In this document: positions 51,520-58,638 of the stretch, in pieces
Position numbering within the stretch: the first letter of the stretch is position 1
How the letters are laid out: each line of letters starts with the position of its first letter
Assembly (NCBI RefSeq): GCF_008123965.1
Contig: NZ_VSTH01000052.1
Coordinates: 1-58,638 of the forward strand
Source: Bradyrhizobium hipponense
GTDB lineage: Bacteria; Pseudomonadota; Alphaproteobacteria; Rhizobiales; Xanthobacteraceae
Length of the DNA: 58,638 nt
Reading direction: 5' to 3'
Notes under the pieces: model-generated
Seen by the model: the letters and a program-made list of their open reading frames with translations, nothing else
Told to the model about the DNA's origin: nothing
Database searches by the model: none
Position numbers and translations under genes: made by a program

Positions 51520-51945
51520 CGGAGCGCGCATGGGCGAGGCGTTCTTTTGCAACCGGATTTTTTGGTGGTTCAAGGAATGCCCTGAAGACGACAGAGTGTA
51601 GTGCCAGATCAGCTTGGAGTGGTGGAGCGCCCCTGAAGCTGTTCCTGGAGGCGCCCAAGTGATCCGCCGCAGATCATTCTCGATTTCGATGCCCCCCATG
51701 CACGGGGCATCAGGAGAGAGGCGTCTTCAAAGGCTATTACGCTGCTCGATATATGTGCTGGTGTGCGTGTTCTGGAGCCGGCATATGCTGACAGCCAAGC
51801 CGCGGCGCGCCGACATCGATGCAAGCGCGGCCAGCACGTTGCGCGGATTGCGCGGCAAATCCGTGCCCACTGGCAGCGCATCTTGCCGCGAGCTTCCCAG
51901 GAGGCTTGCGCCCAATGCTCTGGGCTTCGATGACATACGTTCTCA
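51520..51945 (+). mobile_element. IS1380-family transposase remnant
   Basis: Plus-strand pieces in several frames resemble the IS1380 DDE core: a damaged 'QIILDFDA', then TGHQERGVFKGYYAARYMC, then RRADIDASAASTLRG, and VARIARQIRAHWQRILPR in a third frame. No ends or intact frame remain. It abuts the MATE pseudogene. Confidence 0.6.
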
Positions 51946-51947
51946 GG

Positions 51948-53364
51948 TCAACCCGCTATCCCGATCGCTCTTGAAGGACGGCGCCGGAGCGCTCGTCTGA
52001 GCTCACCGAACTGGTAGAACATGACGAACAGAGCGATCATTCCGGCGCCCAGCTCAGCGATTGCTTGACTGGCTAACAGTCCGTTAATACCCGCGACCAC
52101 CGGGAATAACAGTACGGCCGGTATGAAGCTGCCTCGCCAGGGACACAATTTCACTGAGGCGTGCTCTCCCAAAAGACTGAAGCATTGCCGTCACGAAACT
52201 CTGAATCCCAAACAGTCCAAAGAAGAGATGGAACACGATGCAGGTCGAGACGGCAATTTCCGTGACCTTCTCGTTATCGCTAAATAGGCTCACCAAAGGC
52301 CTTGCAAAAATGACAACGGCCGCAGAATACACCACGGAGAATGCGACCGTCACGAAGAGCATGAACTTCGCTGCCTTCAGAATACGGGCATAGTCGCGTG
52401 CGCCCCAACCGGCCCCCAGGATAGCTTGAGCGCCTATACAGAACCCGGTGATAGTGCCCCGACCATCAAGATTCGCACAGCTATTCCAACCGCGGCGATG
52501 GAAACATCGCCGAACGGCGCAGCAGCTCCGTACAAGAGCATAACGGCAAGCGCAGATAAAATACTATTGTCGCCGGCGCGCCCACCAACGCGAGCTGTCT
52601 GATGCGATCTTCTCGCAGCGATAGGTGAGATATCCTGACGAGAACTGTCCCTCCAAGCTTCGTAAAATACGTGATATAGATTCCAATAGCAGCGATCTGC
52701 GATACCAGCGTTGCTGTGGGCTGCGCCTCGCACACCAAGGTCAAGCAAGAATATGAAGACGGGATCAAGCACAGCGTTCAGTAAGAACGCGGTCATCATC
52801 GCCCAGATGCTGAATCGTGGACGGCCTTCGGCTCTGACAATAAACCCGCTGACGATATTTAGAAGCATGAGAGTGTACCCAAACAAAAGCGTTCCCGCGT
52901 AGTCGAGCGCCACGGGCATGATGGTTGGAGTTGCTCCGAGCGTTGCGAATATCCCTGGCAGATTTGGAAGCAGAGCGACGGTAGCTATGCCGATCGGAGC
53001 CGTGAGCGCGAGTGCTGTACTTGCGCCTCGACTCGCCTCTAAGTACTCACGAGCGCCCAGATGACGAGATATGAACGACGCTGTTCCAACCCCGATCCCC
53101 TGTCCGGCTGCAGCGAGCAGGACCACGATCGGCAAGGTCATGCTGACAGCTGCGATCGCCTGCGTGCCAAGTGCGCCAAGTGCGGCAACAAAGATCGCGT
53201 TGACGAGCTGCTGCAGCGCATGAATCGATAACCCAACTACAGATGGAATGGCGAGCCGCAGGATAACGCCGAGAGATTCGGGTCCGATAAATCGACGTGC
53301 TGTTTTTCTTGGGCATCACGTTGCGCTCGCTGTCGATGGCGAATTCCGTGTCCGGCTCATTCAT
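51948..53364 (-). pseudogene. MATE-family efflux transporter, frameshifted
   Basis: Pieces of one 12-helix MATE protein are spread over the frames. ATG 53364 (MNEPDTEFAIDSERNVMPKK) leads, one frame over, into RLAIPSVVGLSIHALQQLVN, then MTLPIVVLLAAAGQGIGVGT and FISRHLGAREYLEASRGAS (the family 'G.G....S...G'), NAVLDPVFIFLLDLGVRGAA, GDVSIAAVGIAVRILMVG, and the last helices (FSVVYSAAVVIFARPLVSLF, FHLFFGLFGIQSFVTAMLQS). At least four frame changes and a stop at 52434 disable it. The substrate is unknown; MATE proteins export drugs or organic acids. Confidence 0.8.
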
Positions 53365-53379
53365 GGATGAACGTGTCGC

Positions 53380-54128
53380 GAGCTGTTCCAAATTCGCTGA
53401 ATCGCGTACTCAGTGCAACCCTCTCCGGATCCGATCTTGCACGGCCGCGGGTAAGTTCGTCTGCGCCGGTCGATCGCCGTGATCGCGTCGACCGGTTGAC
53501 GTTTTTCACAAGCTGATTTTTGCCATGTCGATTTTCCGTAGGCATACGCCTCCCGTCTATCGTAACCGTCTGGGGCCCTTAACAGAATAGCGAGGACCCC
53601 GATTGAGGTGTGCGTGGCGTGGCCACCTAGGTTCTGCCGGTCATATTGTGCCGCTCTGCCCCTTGTTGGCTTCTCGTCGTTTGCGTTCACTTCTGCTTCC
53701 TTCGGCGGGGAACAGGGCGGGACCCCAGGGCCTTAAGTTGGCTTTGGCATCTACGGGATCTTGTAGTGGACGCTCCAGCGTCTGCATGAGATTCATCAAG
53801 CGCTTGCACGGGATGGTCGCCGACCCGCACGCCGGCCGGGACCGGGCCCCGACGAGGTCGACCAGACGCGGCAGGCCGTCGCGTACTGCCTGGCTCATTC
53901 GAAATGGAGACTCAGGTGCAAACCCACAAACATCGGGCATCAGATGAAGATACTCGCTATCTGCTTGTGCGTTGCCGCCAGCCTCCTCGATCTCCGTGCG
54001 CATTTTGCGCCACGTGTCGTCTGGTCACTGACCGCTCGGGGCCTCTGCAGTTGTCGATCCCGATTATCGGCGCGCCGACTGGCGTGCTTCTGGACTTCTT
54101 CAGCCCGGTGCTCATACCGCTGTGGCAG
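53380..54128. other. Spacer without recognised gene
   Basis: Frames on both strands are unlike known proteins. The minus frame 53641-54003 (FRMSQAVRDGLPRLVDLVG) is open for 120 codons but I cannot assign it. Confidence 0.35.
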
Positions 54129-54302
54129 ATGCGCGGCGGTCACGCCATCATGCGCCATCTCGAGATCGAGCTAATCGATCTGAAGACGGTGGCGGCGATG
54201 TCCGACCGGGACATGCTGCTTCTTCCGGGTGTCGGTCACAAGAACCTAGCGCAGATCAGGACGTGGCTCGCGATGGCCATCGAAGAGGGGAAGAGGGGAT
54301 GA
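54129..54302 (+). CDS. Small helix-hairpin-helix-like protein
   Basis: A frame of 57 codons from ATG 54129 (or 54150), with DRDMLLLPGVGHKNLAQIR, which resembles a helix-hairpin-helix DNA-binding motif as in the RNA polymerase alpha C-terminal domain. Its stop overlaps the next start as ATGA. Probably part of a phage-like islet; function unknown. Confidence 0.5.
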   Translation: MRGGHAIMRHLEIELIDLKTVAAMSDRDMLLLPGVGHKNLAQIRTWLAMAIEEGKRG

Positions 54303-54729
54303 TAATAGACCGCGAGCGCCTGCTCAAGATTCTGAGGCTCACGGAGTCCAACCACGACGGCGAGGCCATCGCCGCCATGCGCATGGCCAACAAGCTGATA
54401 CGCTCCGCAGGCAAGACGTGGGAGGATGTCGTGTCCGGCTTCGCGGCTCGGGCGCCCATGTCCTACGGCTCCCCCGCCTCGTCCGACTACCGAACTCCGC
54501 CTAGCAAGCGGAGGCCGAAGACCGAGCCCTAGAAGATATACGACGGCAACATCGGAACCTATCTCAAGGCACGGACCGAGCGCAGACCGACCTGAGCACC
54601 GTTACGTTCCTCGCGTCGCTGTCCGACTACTACGAGGCGAACGGCTACCTGACCGAGCCGCAGCCGCAGTACGAGGCTGTGATGCGAATGCACGACACGA
54701 AGCCCGGGAAATCAACCTGGAGGTTCTAG
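54299..54729 (+). pseudogene. Phage-like small protein (DUF2786-like N-terminus), broken
   Basis: ATG 54299 opens MIIDRERLLKILRLTESNHD, then GEAIAAMRMANKLIRSAGKT, like the DUF2786-type N-terminus found in phage and island proteins. A stop at 54530-54532 follows. After it the same frame gives KIYDGNIGTYLKA and another frame gives STVTFLASLSDYYEANGYLT, a plausible C-terminal domain. So one gene has been split by a stop and a frameshift. Confidence 0.5.
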
Positions 54730-54998
54730 TGAGTCCGAGGAAGTCCAGGACCAAGCCCGGACCGAAGTTCCTCTCGTACCAGCGCGAAAGGCGTGGCAAG
54801 AGACCTGACGCGTGCTGCGGTCGCCGCCGTAACCCATTCTACCACGAACAGGTCTGGCGATGCGCGCGAAACCTTGGGCTGTGCATAACTTTTGTGATCG
54901 ACCCAGATATCGCTGGAGGACGCGCGGGCCATGTACTCCATGATCACGGCCAAGGGCAACATCAGGCACGAATGCGCGAAGCTCCCGGCGTTCGGTAA
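54730..54998 (+). CDS. Small basic protein, unknown
   Basis: GTG 54730 opens SPRKSRTKPGPKFLSYQRER, a very basic frame with CCGRRRN. From about residue 55 another frame (MYSMITAKGNIRHECAKLPA, 54931 on) looks more plausible, so the gene may be frameshifted. No family recognised. Confidence 0.3.
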
Positions 54999-55524
54999 CG
55001 ACCCGGGCACCATGCTGACGATGCGCGACATGCTGACTGAGGCCGGGGGATTTCAGCAGCGAGTAGCGAACGCGCTCGGATGCACGGTCCTCCTCGCGGC
55101 TGGTCACCATCACCTCGATCCGCAATGGTCTCGCCTCCGGTCTCGGCGCGCGCGCACTTGACGTCGACTATGCCGTCACTCATGTTCTTGCCCTCCATCA
55201 GCACGTGTGGCGGCCGTTCGGATCGAGCGACGGCTCGCCGTCCGACATCGATCTCGACGGGATCATCACCGGCGACATCCGGCAGACCGTCGAGACGCTC
55301 GACCGCTACGTCGGCTGGCATCGTCGGCGACGGCTCGTTGATGCGGTCGGCCGTCGGCCGCTGGGTCAAGTCTATCATCCACCGGCCCCGGGGCAGCACC
55401 GTGTTCTGCAACGCGGGATACGACCTCGGGTGGTTCAACTGCGACTGGGACGCCAGCCGTCCTGACCACCGACAGAGTACCCGTCACATCCATCTGGCCG
55501 AGTGGGCGAACTATCCGCCGGGCT

Positions 55525-55731
55525 TTATTTAAGTTCGAGGCAGCGCACCGACTTCCAAAACTCCCCCAGACACATCGCTGTCATCGGATGCACGGTCATT
55601 CCTATCGGATCGAGGTCGTGCTGAACGGGCCGGTCGACCCGCACACCGCGTTCGTAGTGGATTTTTTCGAGCCGGCCCCGCTCTTCGCCGAAACTCGTCA
55701 AATTGAATGCGCGCGACTCTTCAGCGAGTAG
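55525..55731 (+). pseudogene. queD: queD (6-carboxytetrahydropterin synthase) fragment
   Basis: The translation FEAAHRLPKLPQTHRCHRMH followed by GHSYRIEVVLNGPVDP and FVVDFF is the N-terminal half of QueD/PTPS. It has the zinc-ligand His (AAH, HGH) and the cysteine preceding the HGH motif. No start codon precedes it in frame, and after VVDFF it turns into unrelated sequence, so both ends are lost. QueD serves queuosine/7-deazaguanine synthesis and is often carried by phages. The remnant ends tail-to-tail with hipA, overlapping by 11 bp. Confidence 0.65.
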
Positions 55732-56998
55732 GCAAAGACTTCGGAGCGTGGCCGGGATCTAGAACCAAGCTCATCTCCCTGATTTTGGCATCGATCTTCT
55801 CGAGGACGGCGGTCGGGACGACATCCCGCTCCGGGAGATTCCACCAATGATCGTTCGTCGACGACACGACTTCCTCGACGGCCGAGATGACCGCCGGTTC
55901 GGGCAGCCGCGCCCGATTGGCAAACTTTCGCCAGCGGTTTGCAGTAAGCGCCTTGAACGATTTCTCTCCTCCCAAGGACAAGGCCATATCGTCCTTTGGA
56001 AAATATGCGGTGGTCGATAGGACGTCGTACACGGGGGCGATCGCCGGAGTGCAACCGTCGCCCGGATATATCGTGGACCAATTCTTCAAGTGCATGTCGC
56101 CGTTGCCGACAAGCGCGGCAAGGGCCACTCGGCGAACGAATTCTAGTGCGGCGCCTGTCGACACCGCCACGTTCAGCGCGGAGGCGATGTCGTGGTACGA
56201 AGCGTCATCATATTTTTTGGACGGCTGCCGGCCGAAGATTTGAGCGAAGTCTTCGATGTGAATTCGGGTGCCTGCGGGTCCTCGGTCGAAACGTTTCACC
56301 AGCAGGACCTTGCCGGTCGACAGAGTGTTGAACTCTTCGGGTATTCCCTCGAAATCGGATTTTTCTACAAGCTCGCGTTCCGGTACATCCATTCCGAGCG
56401 CGGCGGACAACGCTAAGATGACGAACTCGTTTTCCGACAATCCTACCAGATTGGTCGAAGGATATTTTGCGATGTACTGACCTTGCTCGTCGCCGATTGG
56501 CAAAGTCAGCCCGCTCCCCTTGCCCGTGTTCTTCATCACGGAAAGCTTCATCTGAACTCCCGCCAAGGAAAACCGAGCTTTGATCTCGCGTGGATTTTCT
56601 CGAGCCGCTATCGTAGTGCTGCCGTCGCTCGGTACGACGCGCACCGCGCCTGGCAAGTCCGTGCCGAGCGCCGCCAATAGATCGAAGTCGTTTCCCTGCC
56701 TCACGAATCCCGCATGGTGTTTTTCCATCGCCTCGCGGAGCTTGTCCTCGGGCAACATGTTTGCGAAGAACGCCGGCAGCATGTGCGCTGCAGGCTTCGG
56801 GTCCTTGCGAAGGCCTCCATCGGCGGAGCGCAACGAGAGGCTCAAGATCGGAGGCCCTTCCATGGCTCGATAGGCTGGGTCGAGACTGAAGGCGTTAAAA
56901 TCGCCTGGCGTACGTACGACCGTTCCGACCTTGAGGTCTTGAAGGAACACGTCCAGCGACTGGATGGTATTAGGGGCGCGGAATTGGGTACTCATCAT
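55721..56998 (-). CDS. hipA: HipA-type serine/threonine kinase toxin
   Basis: A 425-residue HipA. N-terminal couple domain (VFLQDLKVGTVVRTPGDFNA), then RFSLAGVQMKLSVMKNTGKG, the catalytic segment NGDMHLKNWS and the metal-binding PVYDVLST. In Escherichia coli HipA phosphorylates glutamyl-tRNA synthetase and causes dormancy. The gene starts 29 bp inside hipB, so expression is coupled. All key motifs are present, so it is likely functional. Start ATG 56998 or the next codon. Confidence 0.92.
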   Translation of the reverse strand: MMSTQFRAPNTIQSLDVFLQDLKVGTVVRTPGDFNAFSLDPAYRAMEGPPILSLSLRSADGGLRKDPKPAAHMLPAFFANMLPEDKLREAMEKHHAGFVRQGNDFDLLAALGTDLPGAVRVVPSDGSTTIAARENPREIKARFSLAGVQMKLSVMKNTGKGSGLTLPIGDEQGQYIAKYPSTNLVGLSENEFVILALSAALGMDVPERELVEKSDFEGIPEEFNTLSTGKVLLVKRFDRGPAGTRIHIEDFAQIFGRQPSKKYDDASYHDIASALNVAVSTGAALEFVRRVALAALVGNGDMHLKNWSTIYPGDGCTPAIAPVYDVLSTTAYFPKDDMALSLGGEKSFKALTANRWRKFANRARLPEPAVISAVEEVVSSTNDHWWNLPERDVVPTAVLEKIDAKIREMSLVLDPGHAPKSLPTR

Positions 56999-57287
56999 CC
57001 GCGTCGGTTGTGAATGCCGGTCGGTCTTCGTCGTCGGAAGGGCGAAGCAGAGCGTTGACGCCAGGGACCATTGCTTGTGGGATCAGCATCAACTCCATGC
57101 CGAGCGCTCGCGCGACGTTGATAAGCGTGTTTGCCCGCGCAGCAGCATCGCCTTGCTCGATATCCCGGTAACGTGGCCTGGAAATGCCTGCGCGTTCGGC
57201 CACCTGCTGTTGAGTCAGGCCCGCTTGTTTCCTCGCGTCCCGGAGAAGCCGTCCTAGGTGATGGGTCGCTTCTGAGTTCCGTTCCAT
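56970..57287 (-). CDS. hipB: HipB-type XRE antitoxin
   Basis: About 105 residues from ATG 57287 (MERNSEATHHLGRLLRDARK). A clear helix-turn-helix (AGLTQQQVAERAGISRPRYR, DIEQGDAAARANTLINVA) is followed by a C-terminal tail that in HipB contacts HipA. It represses its own operon in known systems. The start 57287 is chosen over 57326 because the predicted promoter and operator repeats would otherwise lie inside the gene. Confidence 0.9.
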   Translation of the reverse strand: MERNSEATHHLGRLLRDARKQAGLTQQQVAERAGISRPRYRDIEQGDAAARANTLINVARALGMELMLIPQAMVPGVNALLRPSDDEDRPAFTTDADDEYPIPRP

Positions 57288-57298
57288 GATCTGTTTTC

Positions 57299-57354
57299 GT
57301 ATCTTTCTTCCAGCAAGGGAACGCAAAGGTATCTTTTCAGGTCAAAGCTGTCAA
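57299..57354 (-). promoter_or_regulatory. hipBA promoter with repeated candidate operators
   Basis: A perfect -35 (minus-strand TTGACA, 57349-57354) is followed after 17 bases by a weak -10 (TACCTT). GTATCTTT occurs at 57299-57306 and again at 57329-57336 (plus strand), exactly 30 bp apart, the second overlapping the -10. Good candidates for HipB binding. Confidence 0.55.
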
Positions 57355-57595
57355 CTAATTGATCCGTTTGCATACCATTCAACCATCAAATGATCCGCAA
57401 ACGCATCTTTCTATCGGAAAAGGTCAAGCCCGACGGCTCGACCGCGGGAGAGGCGCGTCTTGGCTATCGGAGGCGAAATGCCCGCCAAGGAACACGTGCA
57501 CAAGTCCTGCTTTGGCAATTCGGAACCCCTGCTCCGTGCTACCCGCCGAGAATACACGGGCGGCCGAAAGAGATTCGCTCGGCAGGAGTGGTTCG

Positions 57596-57814
57596 ATGCC
57601 GATGAATAAAGAGAGACTGCCGCCGGTCCGGACGCCGCGCTGCTGGGCCATCGCGGTACTACAGGAAGCCGGTGCCATCCGCGAGTGCGAAAAACACGTC
57701 TGGATGTTGGATCGGGCCAATCCACATGCGTGCGAGCGAGCCTTCGACATTGCTCGGGCTGCCCCCGGACTTTCCGCGAAGGAAGCCAGAACGCTACCAC
57801 ACGGATGCGTATAA
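57596..57814 (+). CDS. Small repeated-family protein, second copy
   Basis: ATG 57596 (MPMNKERLPPVRTPRCWAIA) gives about 72 residues with VLQEAGAIRECEKHVWMLDR and ANPHACERAFDIARAAPGLS. The same pattern occurs in the frameshifted copy at 13541. After about residue 62 another frame may continue, so the C-terminus is uncertain. Family unknown; the conserved Cys/His pairs (ECE.H, NPHACE) suggest a possible metal site. Confidence 0.5.
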   Translation: MPMNKERLPPVRTPRCWAIAVLQEAGAIRECEKHVWMLDRANPHACERAFDIARAAPGLSAKEARTLPHGCV

Positions 57815-57975
57815 CTTCGAACCGATCGAGACCGCCCGTGCTCGGGAGAAGGCCGACCAAGACGACTATTGGTTCGCGAACAGATACACGTTCGAATGCG
57901 AGGACTTCGATCGTGTCCCCTGGCATGGTGTAGCTGACGGCGGGTCACCGCGCTCACCGGCAGGAGCCGGGCAGG

Positions 57976-58212
57976 TCAGCTGGCGATAGCCGGAAGGCTG
58001 ACGGTCGGATCATCGCTCAACGGGGCGATGGTTTCCAGCGTCATGTAGCGGGCGCGCTGGACCGCCCACTCATCGTTCTGTTCGAGCAGGATCGCTCCGA
58101 TGAGGCGAGTGATGGCGTTTTCGTTGGGGAAGATGCCGACCACCTCGGTGCGCCGCTTGATCTCGCCGTTGAGGCGCTCGATCGGGTTGGTAACCGGTAT
58201 AAGATTCTCGGT
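57976..58212 (-). mobile_element. IS256-family transposase C-terminal fragment
   Basis: The minus strand encodes NPIERLNGEIKRRTEVVGIF, then PNENAITRLIGAILLEQNDE and LETIAPLSDDPTVSLPAI, then stop at 57976, the conserved IS256 (Mutator-like) C-terminus. The rest of the transposase is absent. Confidence 0.8.
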
Positions 58213-58431
58213 GCTGATGTTCGGCTGCGGTTTTCAAGATCGTGGCGTATGGTGCGACCATCCGGGACAGAGGCACCGGGAGCACGAAGGTGTGGGCAGG
58301 CCGATGCGTACGATGAGCTGCGAGCTCGAGTTAGTGGCTGGCCGCCTCTACGACTAGCCCGGTTGCGCCGTGAGCGCGGATCCGTAGTTGTCGTGTCGCC
58401 CACCGTTCCCGTCATATGACAGGAGGTGTAA

Positions 58432-58638
58432 ATGCGACGCATAATCGGAATGGATATCCACCGAACTTTCGGCGAGGTGGTTTTCTGGGAAGACGGCAGA
58501 CTTCGACCGGCCGGTCGCGTCGATATGACCCGCACGGCACTGGAAGGCTTTGGCAAAAGCCTTCAACCGATAGACGGGGTGGTGATCGAAGCGACCGGCA
58601 ACTGCATGGCGGTGTCACCGGGTGCTGTCGCCGTTCGT
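58432..58638 (+). mobile_element. IS110-family transposase, 5' part, frameshifted at window end
   Basis: ATG 58432 opens MRRIIGMDIHRTFGEVVFWE and later VVIEATGNCMAVS, the RuvC-like DEDD N-terminus of IS110 transposases. After CATGGCGGTGTCA one C too many (CCGGG for CGGG) shifts the frame: the expected RVLSPF follows one frame over. So this copy is probably inactive; it continues beyond the window. Confidence 0.75.

Overview
The window looks like part of a symbiosis island of a Bradyrhizobium-type rhizobium. It carries a nitrogenase operon in the rhizobial order nifD-K-E-N-X followed by the nifX-associated genes and a nif ferredoxin, with no nifH beside nifD. NifA/sigma-54 control sites, high GC, frequent insertion-sequence debris and many decaying genes support this. 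nifH, nifA and nifB are not in the window; nifS is only a 5' fragment.

Layout. (1) 1-8.1 kb: an IS-bounded accessory islet. It holds fragments of one IS5-family element, a TlpA-like redoxin, a decayed CBASS-type nucleotidyltransferase, a tight operon of sigma-factor-like protein, coiled-coil protein and ImmA/IrrE metallopeptidase, and a frameshifted HEAGH peptidase. (2) 8.4-11.3 kb: a pair of M16 peptidases. (3) 11.5-14.4 kb: truncated nifS, an IscA/HesB-like gene and a divergent gene of unknown function that share a NifA site and have opposing -24/-12 promoters. (4) 14.9-23.8 kb: gltB, a second TlpA-like redoxin and a prolyl-oligopeptidase. (5) 23.9-32.2 kb: the nif operon, all on the minus strand, with sigma-54 promoter and NifA site about 0.4-0.5 kb upstream of nifD. 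(6) 32.2-37.2 kb: small and decayed genes and a di-haem peroxidase that has lost one haem ligand. (7) 37.9-41.7 kb: a B12 riboswitch in front of a broken metE, a SufB-like remnant and a NifA-linked ferredoxin gene. (8) 42.2-44.5 kb: an EAL-domain protein and an acetyltransferase. (9) 45-51.4 kb: an IclR-controlled catabolic operon (fused ABC transporter, substrate-binding protein, CoA-transferase, citryl-CoA-lyase-like enzyme, broken lactonase). (10) 51.5-58.6 kb: IS1380 debris, a broken MATE exporter, phage-like fragments with a queD remnant, an intact hipBA module, and IS256 and IS110 pieces.

The functional core is nitrogen fixation: NifD/NifK form the MoFe protein, NifE/NifN/NifX build or carry its cofactor, and the ferredoxins probably supply electrons. 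The most interesting parts outside the core are the NifA-controlled gene of unknown function at 12557-13147, the sigma/coiled-coil/ImmA operon, and the IclR-controlled CoA-dependent catabolic operon. Boundaries of pseudogenes are approximate; everything here was read by eye without database searches.
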